NCBI GenBank assembly: GCA_964551965.1
Contig: CAZKFB010000051.1
Span: 1-6,672 of the forward strand
DNA length: 6,672 bases
Origin: CAG-582 sp964551965
GTDB taxonomy: Bacteria > Bacillota_I > Bacilli_A > RF39 > UBA660
Reading direction: 5' to 3'
Part shown: piece after piece, positions 1 through 6,012 of the stretch
Numbering within the stretch: position 1 is the first letter of the stretch
How the letters are laid out: each line of letters opens with the position of its first letter
Made by a program: the position numbers and the translations under genes
The notes under the pieces: generated by a model
What the model saw: only the letters and a program-made list of their open reading frames with translations
Databases searched by the model: none
Told to the model about the DNA's origin: nothing

Positions 1-1025
1 TCAAGTACATATACAAGTTTTGGAAATGCTGGTGTTATATAAACGCCCTTTTCATTCTTAATACCCTCATATCTTTGTTTTAATATCTCTTCAATAATCA
101 TGGCATTTTCTTTAACATAAGGATCTTTATCATCTAAGTTTAGGAATAATGTTACAAAAGGATTTTGACCATTTGTCGTGATTAAAGTATTAATTTGATA
201 TTGTAAAGTTTGTACTCCCGCTTTTAATTCAATATTAGTTTCTTCATCAACTAGCTTTTTTAAAGTATCTGCATCTACACTTTTTCCTAAAGTCTTCTTT
301 AAACGTTTCATTATATTATCATGACTCATTCGCAAATACTTAGCTAAATGCCTTACTTCTACTGATTGGCCACCGTATTGGTTAGATGCAACAACAGCAA
401 TTATCTGTGTTGTAACCGTACAAGCAACGCGGAAACTCTTAGGTGATTCAATCATCTTACCATTTATTACGGTTCCATTATCTAACATATCTTTGATATT
501 TATTAAACAACAATTAAATATTGGTTGTATGAAATAATCCATATCATGAAAGTGTAATACTCCATCTTCGTGAGCTTTACTAATTTTCTCGGGTAATAAC
601 ATTCTCTTCGTTAAATCTTTCGATACTTCACCAGCCATATAGTCTCTTTGCGTACTAGCTAAAACAGTATTTTTATTAGAATTTTCTTCATTTAATTCTT
701 TATTTTCATTTCGAAGTAAACTAAGTATACTTTCATCAGTAGTATTACTCTTTCGAACTAAAGCACGATTATATCGATAAACTATATAGTGCTTAGCAAG
801 TTCAAATCGTTTCATTTCCATTAATTTAAGTTCAATGATATCTTGAATATCTTCAACGAGTATTCTCTTCTTATTTAAGCTTTCAATATATTTAATAATC
901 TTCTTTATATCTGATTCGGTAGCTTTTTCCTCTTCTGGAACTTCATTGTTTGCTTTACCAATAGCTATCTCAATTTTTTCTTTGTCATAATCAACAATAT
1001 GACCATCTCTTTTAATTACCTTCAT
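1..1025 (-). CDS. nrdD: Anaerobic (class III) ribonucleoside-triphosphate reductase, N-terminal part
   Basis: The enzyme reduces ribonucleoside triphosphates to deoxy forms by glycyl-radical chemistry without oxygen, after activation by NrdG. I translated 341 uninterrupted codons. The first ~95 residues form an ATP-cone allosteric domain (start MKVIKRDGHIVDYDKEK, later YRYNRALVRK). The catalytic domain follows, with STQRDYMAGEVSKDLTKR, HEDGVLHFHDMDYF, NQYGGQS, TTNGQNPFVT and KNEKGVYITPAFPKLVYVL, all characteristic of NrdD. Cys172 or Cys173 (FNCC) should be the first active-site cysteine. The second active-site cysteine, zinc-binding cysteines and glycyl-radical loop lie beyond the left edge; the family is usually ~700 residues, so about half is missing. 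The ATG at 1023-1025 has GGGAG at 1034-1038, 8 bases upstream. The gene diverges from a Crp/Fnr regulator and shares its control region. Identification is firm; whether nrdG follows cannot be seen. Confidence 0.96.
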   Translation of the reverse strand, partial: MKVIKRDGHIVDYDKEKIEIAIGKANNEVPEEEKATESDIKKIIKYIESLNKKRILVEDIQDIIELKLMEMKRFELAKHYIVYRYNRALVRKSNTTDESILSLLRNENKELNEENSNKNTVLASTQRDYMAGEVSKDLTKRMLLPEKISKAHEDGVLHFHDMDYFIQPIFNCCLINIKDMLDNGTVINGKMIESPKSFRVACTVTTQIIAVVASNQYGGQSVEVRHLAKYLRMSHDNIMKRLKKTLGKSVDADTLKKLVDEETNIELKAGVQTLQYQINTLITTNGQNPFVTLFLNLDDKDPYVKENAMIIEEILKQRYEGIKNEKGVYITPAFPKLVYVL

Positions 1026-1033
1026 AAATTACA

Positions 1034-1060
1034 CTCCCATATTACATTTAAATTATAACA
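1034..1060 (-). promoter_or_regulatory. nrdD promoter (extended -10, no -35) and ribosome binding site
   Basis: On the minus strand a perfect TATAAT (1052-1057) is preceded by TG one base away (TGTTATAAT, 1052-1060), an extended -10 element. Seventeen bases upstream the hexamer is TCTTTT (1075-1080), which does not resemble TTGACA. The predicted start site is near 1045, giving a leader of about 20 bases with GGGAG at 1034-1038 before the ATG. A good -10 with no -35 is typical of activator-dependent promoters, and a palindrome sits just upstream. The dependence is inferred. Confidence 0.65.
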
Positions 1061-1080
1061 AATAGTAAACTAAAAAAAGA

Positions 1081-1094
1081 GTTGCAAGTGCAAC
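1081..1094. promoter_or_regulatory. Perfect 14-bp palindrome, candidate Crp/Fnr operator
   Basis: GTTGCAAGTGCAAC has two perfect 6-bp arms (GTTGCA/TGCAAC) around a central AG, flanked by A-rich DNA. It lies in the 112-bp gap between nrdD and the Crp/Fnr regulator gene. It covers the -35 box of the regulator promoter (TTGCAA, 1082-1087). Its centre (1087.5) is about 42.5 bp upstream of the predicted nrdD start site, close to the -41.5 used by class II Crp/Fnr activators. It does not match the classical Crp (TGTGA-N6-TCACA) or Fnr (TTGAT-N4-ATCAA) consensus. Binding by the neighbouring regulator is an inference from position and symmetry. Confidence 0.6.
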
Positions 1095-1110
1095 AAAAAA
1101 ACAATATAAT
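1082..1110 (+). promoter_or_regulatory. Promoter of the Crp/Fnr-family regulator gene
   Basis: A -35 box TTGCAA (1082-1087, 4 of 6 matches to TTGACA) is separated by exactly 17 bases from a perfect TATAAT (1105-1110). Transcription should start near 1117, leaving a leader of about 20 bases. The -35 box lies inside the palindrome at 1081-1094, so a protein bound there would block RNA polymerase. Autorepression is therefore plausible. Confidence 0.65.
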
Positions 1111-1137
1111 TAAATTAATGAAAGGATGCCATATAAT

Positions 1138-1770
1138 ATGCCAATAATTAAAGCCTTTGAAGGAATAGATGAAGAAAATGTAAAAAAGATGTTAATGTGT
1201 TTTCAATCGAAGACATTACACTATAAGAAAGACACCACCGTACTATCTAATTTTGGTAATACTACTCAAGTAGGAGTTATCGAGCATGGAGAAGCTGAAA
1301 TCATAAGATATAACTATAATGGAACGAGAACAATAATAGAAACTTTAGTGGAAGGAGATATATTTGGTTCTTTTAGTGCTAGTGCTAGTGAAGAATTATA
1401 TGTTATAGCAACTAAAGAATCTGATATTATATTATTTGAATATTCTCGTTTAATAAATAGATGTAAGAAAAATTGTCCATATCATAATCAATTAATTGAT
1501 AATATGGTGCAAATTCTAAGTAATAAACTAACCCAAAATAATGAAAGAATAGAAATATTGACCAAGAAAACTATTCGTGATAAATTACTAGCCTATTTTA
1601 ATATATTATCGAAAAAACAAATTACGAAAAATATTAATTTACCATTTAATTTAACTGATTTAGCTGATTATCTATCAATTGATCGTTCAGCTATGATGCG
1701 AGAAATAAAGAATTTAAAAGATGAAGGTTTAATTGAATCTAAAGGGAAAAAAATATGCTTACGTTACTAA
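1138..1770 (+). CDS. Crp/Fnr-family transcriptional regulator
   Basis: A two-domain regulator of 210 residues, typical for the family. Residues ~15-110 form the cyclic-nucleotide-binding-type beta-roll (VGVIEHGEAEIIRYNYNG, VEGDIFGSFSASAS). A long dimerisation helix follows (IDNMVQILSNKLTQNNERIE), then a C-terminal winged helix-turn-helix (FNLTDLADYLSIDRSAMMRE, then IKNLKDEGLI). The recognition helix DRSAMMREI keeps the two arginines of the Crp SRETVGRIL helix but lacks its glutamate, so its target should differ from TGTGA. The cAMP-contacting RSA stretch is absent. A CKKNCPYH motif (C-x3-C-x2-H, ~109-116) just before the helix may bind metal, an Fe-S cluster or haem. The start at 1138 is preferred because AAAGGA (1121-1126) ends 11 bases before it; an in-frame ATG at 1126 abuts that AAAGG with no spacing and would add four residues. 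Likely role, from context: redox or anaerobic control of nrdD and itself. Confidence 0.9.
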   Translation: MPIIKAFEGIDEENVKKMLMCFQSKTLHYKKDTTVLSNFGNTTQVGVIEHGEAEIIRYNYNGTRTIIETLVEGDIFGSFSASASEELYVIATKESDIILFEYSRLINRCKKNCPYHNQLIDNMVQILSNKLTQNNERIEILTKKTIRDKLLAYFNILSKKQITKNINLPFNLTDLADYLSIDRSAMMREIKNLKDEGLIESKGKKICLRY

Positions 1771-1779
1771 GCATATTTT
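1750..1779. terminator. Bidirectional intrinsic terminator inside two overlapping gene ends
   Basis: AAAATATGCTTA (1750-1761) pairs perfectly with TAAGCATATTTT (1768-1779), a 12-bp stem with a 6-base loop. On the plus strand it is followed by a T-rich stretch and would end the regulator transcript. On the minus strand the last stem bases run into seven consecutive T's, a good terminator for the metalloprotein gene. Both stop codons (TAA 1768-1770 plus; TAG 1767-1769 minus) lie at the loop and stem edge, so the hairpin is built from coding sequence. Confidence 0.75.
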
Positions 1780-2672
1780 CTTATTAATTTATTTTCGATA
1801 ATTTCGACATCACGGTCGAATTTCTTATCAGTATATTTTCTTGATTTAATAATCTTAAATGGTATCGGGAAAACCATTCTCTTATCCATAATGTCTCTTA
1901 CTGCTCTCAATGATTCTAAATAAGATTCTAATGAAATATCGTCTAAATAGTATTGCATAGCATATTTTTTGATAAATGCACGGCCTAAATAAGTGATAGC
2001 TTCACGATACCAAATAATTGACATAAGAGGATTAGAATATCCTTCATTACAATATGCAATATGATCAACATTATCAATGAAATGAATTGCTGCATCCAAG
2101 CCAAAATACTTTGATAGACATTTAATCAAACTTGGCAAATCAGATTCACTATACCATTTTTCCATATTTTCTTGTCCGACTAATTCTTCTAATAAACTAG
2201 TAATCGAACGACTGACTTGATATACCCCAACATAGTATTTCTTTTTCTTCTCACTTTCAAAATATCTTTCATCAAGAATGGAAGTATAAGCTTCGTTTAT
2301 ACCAAAACCAAAAGCTTCATGAGTTTTAGCATTTAATTGAGAAAAACCAGTAAATACTATATTTTTCCCTAACTTAGTACTCGACATATGAAATAACTCA
2401 TGAAATATTAGTAGATAGCAAGTTGATTTCTTATATCTTAATTTATTGCTAACTAATTCATATTCTGCTCCCGTAGAAAGAATATGCCCCTTATCAATAT
2501 TATTATCTTCAATATATTTAACCGTCTTTGATCTATCATAAAATGATGATAAATTGAAATTAGAATTTTTTAGTCCATCAACAAATTCATCAAAGACACC
2601 TAATTTATCATTAGTTATAGTATAATCAATTGCATTATCAATTTTTGGTGCCTTATATACCTTAATTTTCAT
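1767..2672 (-). CDS. Putative cytoplasmic HExxH zinc metallopeptidase-like protein, function unknown
   Basis: A 301-residue protein I cannot assign to a named family. It has a zinc-protease signature in a suitable hydrophobic setting: CYLLIFHELFHMSS, with His91, Glu92 and His95 as HExxH. Downstream, GFGINEAYTSILDERYF places Glu127 31 residues beyond His95, fitting a gluzincin-like third ligand of the NE(G/A)-x-T type; Glu119 (THEAFGF) is the alternative. I see no signal peptide or membrane segment, so it should be cytoplasmic. The rest is charged and probably helical, with a basic C-terminus (KIIKSRKYTDKKFDRD). The ATG is backed by GAGGGG at 2678-2683, 5 bases upstream. It lies 49 bp after dnaJ in the same direction but has its own promoter, so co-function with the chaperones is not implied. 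Its stop overlaps that of the convergent regulator gene. Substrate is unknown and protease activity is only inferred from the motif. Confidence 0.8.
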   Translation of the reverse strand: MKIKVYKAPKIDNAIDYTITNDKLGVFDEFVDGLKNSNFNLSSFYDRSKTVKYIEDNNIDKGHILSTGAEYELVSNKLRYKKSTCYLLIFHELFHMSSTKLGKNIVFTGFSQLNAKTHEAFGFGINEAYTSILDERYFESEKKKKYYVGVYQVSRSITSLLEELVGQENMEKWYSESDLPSLIKCLSKYFGLDAAIHFIDNVDHIAYCNEGYSNPLMSIIWYREAITYLGRAFIKKYAMQYYLDDISLESYLESLRAVRDIMDKRMVFPIPFKIIKSRKYTDKKFDRDVEIIENKLIRKYA

Positions 2673-2695
2673 AATAACCCCTCACTTGAGTTGAT

Positions 2696-2725
2696 ATTAT
2701 ACCACAAAAAATATATAGATGCTAA
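2696..2725 (-). promoter_or_regulatory. Promoter of the putative metallopeptidase gene
   Basis: On the minus strand TTAGCA (2720-2725, 4 of 6 matches to TTGACA) is followed after 18 bases by a perfect TATAAT (2696-2701). The start site would be near 2689, giving a short leader that holds GAGGGG (2678-2683). The -35 box overlaps the dnaJ stop codon and the loop of the dnaJ terminator hairpin. The -10 is convincing; the -35 is moderate. Confidence 0.55.
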
Positions 2726-2739
2726 TCTATATATTTTTT
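2706..2739 (-). terminator. AT-rich terminator hairpin at the end of dnaJ
   Basis: A perfect 15-bp inverted repeat, AAAAAATATATAGAT against ATCTATATATTTTTT, with a 4-base loop that contains part of the dnaJ stop codon (2722-2724). On the minus strand it ends in six T's, which belong to the stem. Stem GC content is very low (one G-C pair per arm), so it may be weak despite its length. It is nearly symmetric and could slow polymerase either way, but no plus-strand gene ends here. Confidence 0.6.
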
Positions 2740-3843
2740 ATATTTAGTAAACTCATTAGATTTATCTAAAGATGTCTCACTTAAACTCTTAAATAAGTCT
2801 TTTTGTTTCTTATCTATCTTAGCTGGTATGATAACACTTACAATACCGTAAGCATCTCCTTTTTTGCCAGTCTTTTCATCATCGACACCTTTACCTCTAA
2901 ACTTGAATTTATCCCCATTCTGAGTACCTGCAGGTATTTCTGCTATAATTGTACCTTGAATAGTTGGAACTTCCTTCTTACAGCCTAAAACAGCTTCCGG
3001 AATAGTTAAAGGAATCTTAACATAGACATCTTTACCTTCTCTTTGATATATTTCATGATCTTTAACTTTAAATTCGATATAAATATCTCCTCGAGGCCCT
3101 CCATTAGCACCTACCGAAGATTTCCCGCTCATTCTTAAAGTATCACCAGTCTCAATACCTCTTGGAACACGAAGTTTCATTGTCTTATCACGATTAATGC
3201 TTCCTCGACCATTACACTTCATACATTTTGATTTAAATTTAATTCCTCGACCATCACATTCAGGACAAGTAGTTTCTGATTGAAATATACCAAACATTGT
3301 TCTTTGTTCTGTAATTACTCTTCCACGTCCATTGCAAGAAGAACAAGTATGTTCATCATACCCACCTTTACCATCGCAGTCAGGACACAAATCATCAATA
3401 TTTACTTTAAATTCTTTTTCACAACCATAGACGGCCTCTTCAAAAGTAATAGTTAGATTAACTAACTTGTCTTGTCCTTTAGTTTTTCTACTTCCTCTTG
3501 AGGATTTTCTTCCGCCAAATGAGTTTCCACCCATCATAGCCTCAAAGATAGAACCTAAATCGAAATCTTCAAAATTAAATCCCTCAAATCCACTAAATCC
3601 AGGTCCACCATTTTGATCAAATGCAGCATGACCAAATTGATCATATTGTTTTCTCTTATTGACATCACTTAGTACTGAATAAGCTTCACCTATCTCTTTA
3701 AATTTATCAGCAGCTCCCGGTTCTTTATTAACGTCAGGATGATATTGTTTAGCTAATTTTCTAAAAGCTCTTTTAATCTCCTCATCACTAGCATTTTTAG
3801 AGACACCTAAGACCTCATAATAATCTCTTTTACTTTCTGCCAT
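2722..3843 (-). CDS. dnaJ: Chaperone protein DnaJ (type I Hsp40)
   Basis: The J-domain co-chaperone stimulates the DnaK ATPase and delivers unfolded proteins to it in the cytoplasm. All type I domains are present in 373 residues, the usual length. Residues 5-72 are the J domain with the HPD motif at 35-37. A Gly/Phe-rich linker spans ~78-111. Four CxxCxGxG repeats start at Cys153 (CPDCDGKG), Cys167 (CSSCNGRG), Cys193 (CPECDGRG) and Cys207 (CMKCNGRG), giving two zinc centres. The C-terminal beta domains (MKLRVPRGIETGDTLRMSG, EVPTIQGTIIAEIPAGTQNG) bind client proteins. The ATG has GAGGTGA (3848-3854) overlapping the last base of the pepF stop codon, and the gap between the genes is 10 bp, so dnaJ is probably translated from the pepF transcript with partial coupling. 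dnaJ is usually directly after dnaK; here pepF lies between. No defects are visible. Confidence 0.98.
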   Translation of the reverse strand: MAESKRDYYEVLGVSKNASDEEIKRAFRKLAKQYHPDVNKEPGAADKFKEIGEAYSVLSDVNKRKQYDQFGHAAFDQNGGPGFSGFEGFNFEDFDLGSIFEAMMGGNSFGGRKSSRGSRKTKGQDKLVNLTITFEEAVYGCEKEFKVNIDDLCPDCDGKGGYDEHTCSSCNGRGRVITEQRTMFGIFQSETTCPECDGRGIKFKSKCMKCNGRGSINRDKTMKLRVPRGIETGDTLRMSGKSSVGANGGPRGDIYIEFKVKDHEIYQREGKDVYVKIPLTIPEAVLGCKKEVPTIQGTIIAEIPAGTQNGDKFKFRGKGVDDEKTGKKGDAYGIVSVIIPAKIDKKQKDLFKSLSETSLDKSNEFTKYKKYID

Positions 3844-3853
3844 AATCTCACCT

Positions 3854-5629
3854 CTAATTCTCTAATTTCTCGTATTCTTCTACGACATCATCAAACATCT
3901 TAATAGCAATTTCGTATGTATTATCATCTAACAAATCAATTCCTAAAAGATTAAGTAATTCTAAAGGTTTCTTACTTGAACCACTACTTAAGAATTGATA
4001 ATAATTATCGAGAATTCCTTCTTCTTGATTAACAATTTTATAAGCTAAATTACATGCTGCAATTGTTGCTGTTGAATAGAACATAACATAATGTCCACCA
4101 TCCATAAAGTAATGTGGAATCATTGCCCATGTTAAATTACTATGAGATATAATATTGCCCATTACTTCATCATTAGCTTCATTCCAATATTCATTAAGAG
4201 TCTTTGATGAAAGAGGAATATTAGAATTTATAGCATTATGCATTTTTTCTTCAAATACAGCTTGTCTTCCAGCTCCAAAGAAATTGCCAGCAAATATTTT
4301 AATAAAATTATTAAGCAATGCCTTCTTAGTATTTAAATCTCCTTTATCTTTATTAGCTAGGGCAAAGACAAACTCATTACACAATGATGTTACCTCACCT
4401 AGAAAAGGCGATGCATATACATATTGTGAAGGTTGATTCTTAATCGTCAAATATTGATTACAAAAATGACCTAATTCATGAGATAAAGAAGATACATCTA
4501 ATATTTTATTTCTATAGTTTGCAAATACGCGAGGGTGAGCATAAGGCATATAACATGAGAACCAACTAGTTATTTTCTCATCACTAGGTAAGAAATCTAT
4601 ACACTTCTTATCAAAAGCAAAATTCAATATATCTATATATTTATCTCCATATATTTTAAAAGTATCGAGGATCATGTTCTTAGCTTCTTCAATAGTATAA
4701 TCTTTATCACTACTAACTAATGGAGCATTTAAATCATATGAACATAAGTCACTTATATTTAATACTTTTTTATATAATTCAATATATTTCTTATAACTAT
4801 CTTTATGATTGCGAAGATTTTTCATAAGAATATCATAGACACGGAAATCAACATCAATTAAGTCAAATTTTCTCTCAACAGCACTCTTATATCCACGCAT
4901 TTTAGCTTCCATCTCTGTCGATTCAGCAAAGCCAATTAAATTAGTTGCTAAACTATCAACATGATTTTGATAAGCTTTTTCTGTAACCTCAAATGCTTGT
5001 CTTCTAACATTTCGATCCTTAGATACAGCATATTTATTAACGCTCGATGCCGTTATAGGAACTTCCTTACCATCTTCATCAATTAAGCTATCATATTTCA
5101 TTTCTTTATTTCTAATTAAATTACTAGATTTTCTAAATTGATCGATAATTGGTTCGTATTTACATAGCATACTTTCTTCTAGTTCACTCAATAAACGACT
5201 CTTTAATCTAAACATATCTTCAAGCATATGTCGATACTTGCTCAATGGCTCATAAGAATCTATCATGGCTTCAATTTCTTTAAAATCATGGCTTATAAGC
5301 TCACTATTTACAAAAGAAAATCTACTATTATATTGAGCAATTATATTCATAATTTGGGAATATTCTTCCGCAGCTTCAAGATCATCAGTATTAACTGATG
5401 ACATTAAATGCCCATACATATCCAAATACTCAATTTGTTCTTCTACTTTATCCTTATCTTGAAAAAAATTGTATAGATTCTCAGCACTATCCAATAAATG
5501 GTCCTTATACTTAGCAAGTTCATCAATAAACCCAGGAATTTTCTTAATTCGTTCACTAAAATCTTTAGGACCTTCGCATAAATCACTTAAATCCCATTTG
5601 TATTTTTCATCTATTTCTTGTCTTTTCAT
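3854..5629 (-). CDS. pepF: Oligoendopeptidase F, M3 family zinc metallopeptidase
   Basis: A cytoplasmic endopeptidase that cleaves short peptides, typically about 7-17 residues in characterised PepF enzymes; it probably feeds amino-acid recycling. The 591-residue length is normal for PepF. The N-terminal half is the helical lobe (WDLSDL near the start, later EHRM3-type helices including RNVRRQAFEVTEKAYQNHVD). The catalytic centre is SLSHELGHFCNQYLT, with His384, Glu385 and His388 as HExxH. GEVTSLCNEF supplies the third zinc ligand Glu412, 24 residues beyond His388, the M3 pattern. A tyrosine-rich segment (IPHYFMDGGHYVMFYSTATI) matches the substrate-site region of PepF. No signal peptide is seen. 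I chose the ATG at 5627-5629 because AAGGAG (5635-5640) lies 5 bases upstream; an in-frame GTG at 5633-5635 overlaps that ribosome binding site and is unlikely. The gene sits between dnaK and dnaJ, an uncommon position, with a hairpin separating it from dnaK and no clear promoter of its own. Confidence 0.95.
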   Translation of the reverse strand: MKRQEIDEKYKWDLSDLCEGPKDFSERIKKIPGFIDELAKYKDHLLDSAENLYNFFQDKDKVEEQIEYLDMYGHLMSSVNTDDLEAAEEYSQIMNIIAQYNSRFSFVNSELISHDFKEIEAMIDSYEPLSKYRHMLEDMFRLKSRLLSELEESMLCKYEPIIDQFRKSSNLIRNKEMKYDSLIDEDGKEVPITASSVNKYAVSKDRNVRRQAFEVTEKAYQNHVDSLATNLIGFAESTEMEAKMRGYKSAVERKFDLIDVDFRVYDILMKNLRNHKDSYKKYIELYKKVLNISDLCSYDLNAPLVSSDKDYTIEEAKNMILDTFKIYGDKYIDILNFAFDKKCIDFLPSDEKITSWFSCYMPYAHPRVFANYRNKILDVSSLSHELGHFCNQYLTIKNQPSQYVYASPFLGEVTSLCNEFVFALANKDKGDLNTKKALLNNFIKIFAGNFFGAGRQAVFEEKMHNAINSNIPLSSKTLNEYWNEANDEVMGNIISHSNLTWAMIPHYFMDGGHYVMFYSTATIAACNLAYKIVNQEEGILDNYYQFLSSGSSKKPLELLNLLGIDLLDDNTYEIAIKMFDDVVEEYEKLEN

Positions 5630-5649
5630 TGGCACTCCTTAAAAGCCAA

Positions 5650-5677
5650 AATTAATGGGGAATACTCCCCATCAATT
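5650..5677 (-). terminator. GC-capped hairpin between dnaK and pepF (terminator or attenuator)
   Basis: On the minus strand AATTGATGGGGA pairs with TCCCCATTAATT around a 4-base loop: 12 pairs including one G-U, with four G-C pairs near the loop. The following sequence is TTTTGGCTTTT, a T-tract broken by GGC. It starts 6 bases after the distal dnaK stop (5683-5685) and ends 10 bases before the pepF ribosome binding site. With no evident promoter for pepF, it is best read as a partial terminator or RNA-processing/stabilising stem that lowers pepF-dnaJ expression relative to dnaK. That role is inferred. Confidence 0.6.
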
Positions 5678-5682
5678 ATTAA

Positions 5683-6012
5683 CTATTTTTCTACGAATTC
5701 AGCTTCGGATACTTCATCTTCATCATTTGATGCTGATGCATCTTTATTAGATTCTGCTTCTTTGCTAGCATTTTCATATACTTTACCAGCAAGTTCCATA
5801 GCTTTTTCTTGAAGTTTAGAAGTCTTCTCTTTAATTTGAGATACATCTTCACCTTCTGTAGCTTTCTTAACTTCATCAATTAAATCAGTTACTGTTTTCT
5901 TTTCATCATCACTTAATTTATCGCCTAAATCACGAATAGCTCCTTCAGCAGCGAATGTTGCTTGTTCTGCATCATTCTTAGCATCAGCTAATTCTTTACG
6001 CTTTTCATCATC
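5683..6012 (-). pseudogene. dnaK: DnaK lid domain and C-terminal tail, separated from dnaK by an in-frame stop
   Basis: Beyond the TAA at 6013-6015 the same frame stays open for 109 codons and reads as a normal DnaK C-terminus. It begins DDEKRKELADAKNDAEQATF and continues AAEGAIRDLGDKLSDDEKK, the helical lid, then LQEKAMELAGKVYENA. It ends in an acidic tail DEDEVSEAEFVEK before TAG at 5683-5685, recalling the VVDAEFEEV ending of bacterial DnaK. There is no start codon with a ribosome binding site after the stop, so this piece is probably made only if the stop is read through or is not real. Its intact reading frame indicates that the interruption is very recent, artefactual, or tolerated by readthrough. 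Confidence 0.85.

Noticed and set aside
1026..1060. NrdR box upstream of nrdD
   Set aside because: I looked for the paired ACAC-type NrdR repeats and found no convincing match; only ACACTCCCATAT resembles part of one, and it lies downstream of the -10.
1118..1147. Nine-codon leader ORF (MKGCHIICQ) overlapping the start of the regulator gene
   Set aside because: Its ATG is at the predicted transcription start with no ribosome binding site, and it is too short to distinguish from chance.
2803..2988. Plus-strand open frame of 61 codons
   Set aside because: Entirely antisense to the well-supported dnaJ, with no ribosome binding site or recognisable protein.
4155..4436. Plus-strand open frame of 93 codons
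   Set aside because: Antisense to the catalytic part of pepF; no independent evidence.
3854..5629. Mycoplasma-type code with TGA as tryptophan
   Set aside because: The tryptophan codons checked in pepF and the metallopeptidase gene are TGG and no gene has an in-frame TGA. Absence of TGA stops alone does not prove recoding.
5633..5635. GTG start for pepF adding two residues
   Set aside because: It overlaps the AAGGAG ribosome binding site; the ATG at 5627-5629 has the correct 5-base spacing.
5618..5812. Plus-strand open frame of 64 codons
   Set aside because: Antisense to the start of pepF and the end of dnaK; its serine/alanine-rich sequence mirrors the acidic DnaK tail.
5691..5879. A minus-strand open frame of 62 codons (starting MMKLRKLQKV)
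   Set aside because: It is an out-of-frame reading of the dnaK lid region; the true frame gives a recognisable DnaK C-terminus. Its lysine-rich, low-complexity content fits a shadow.
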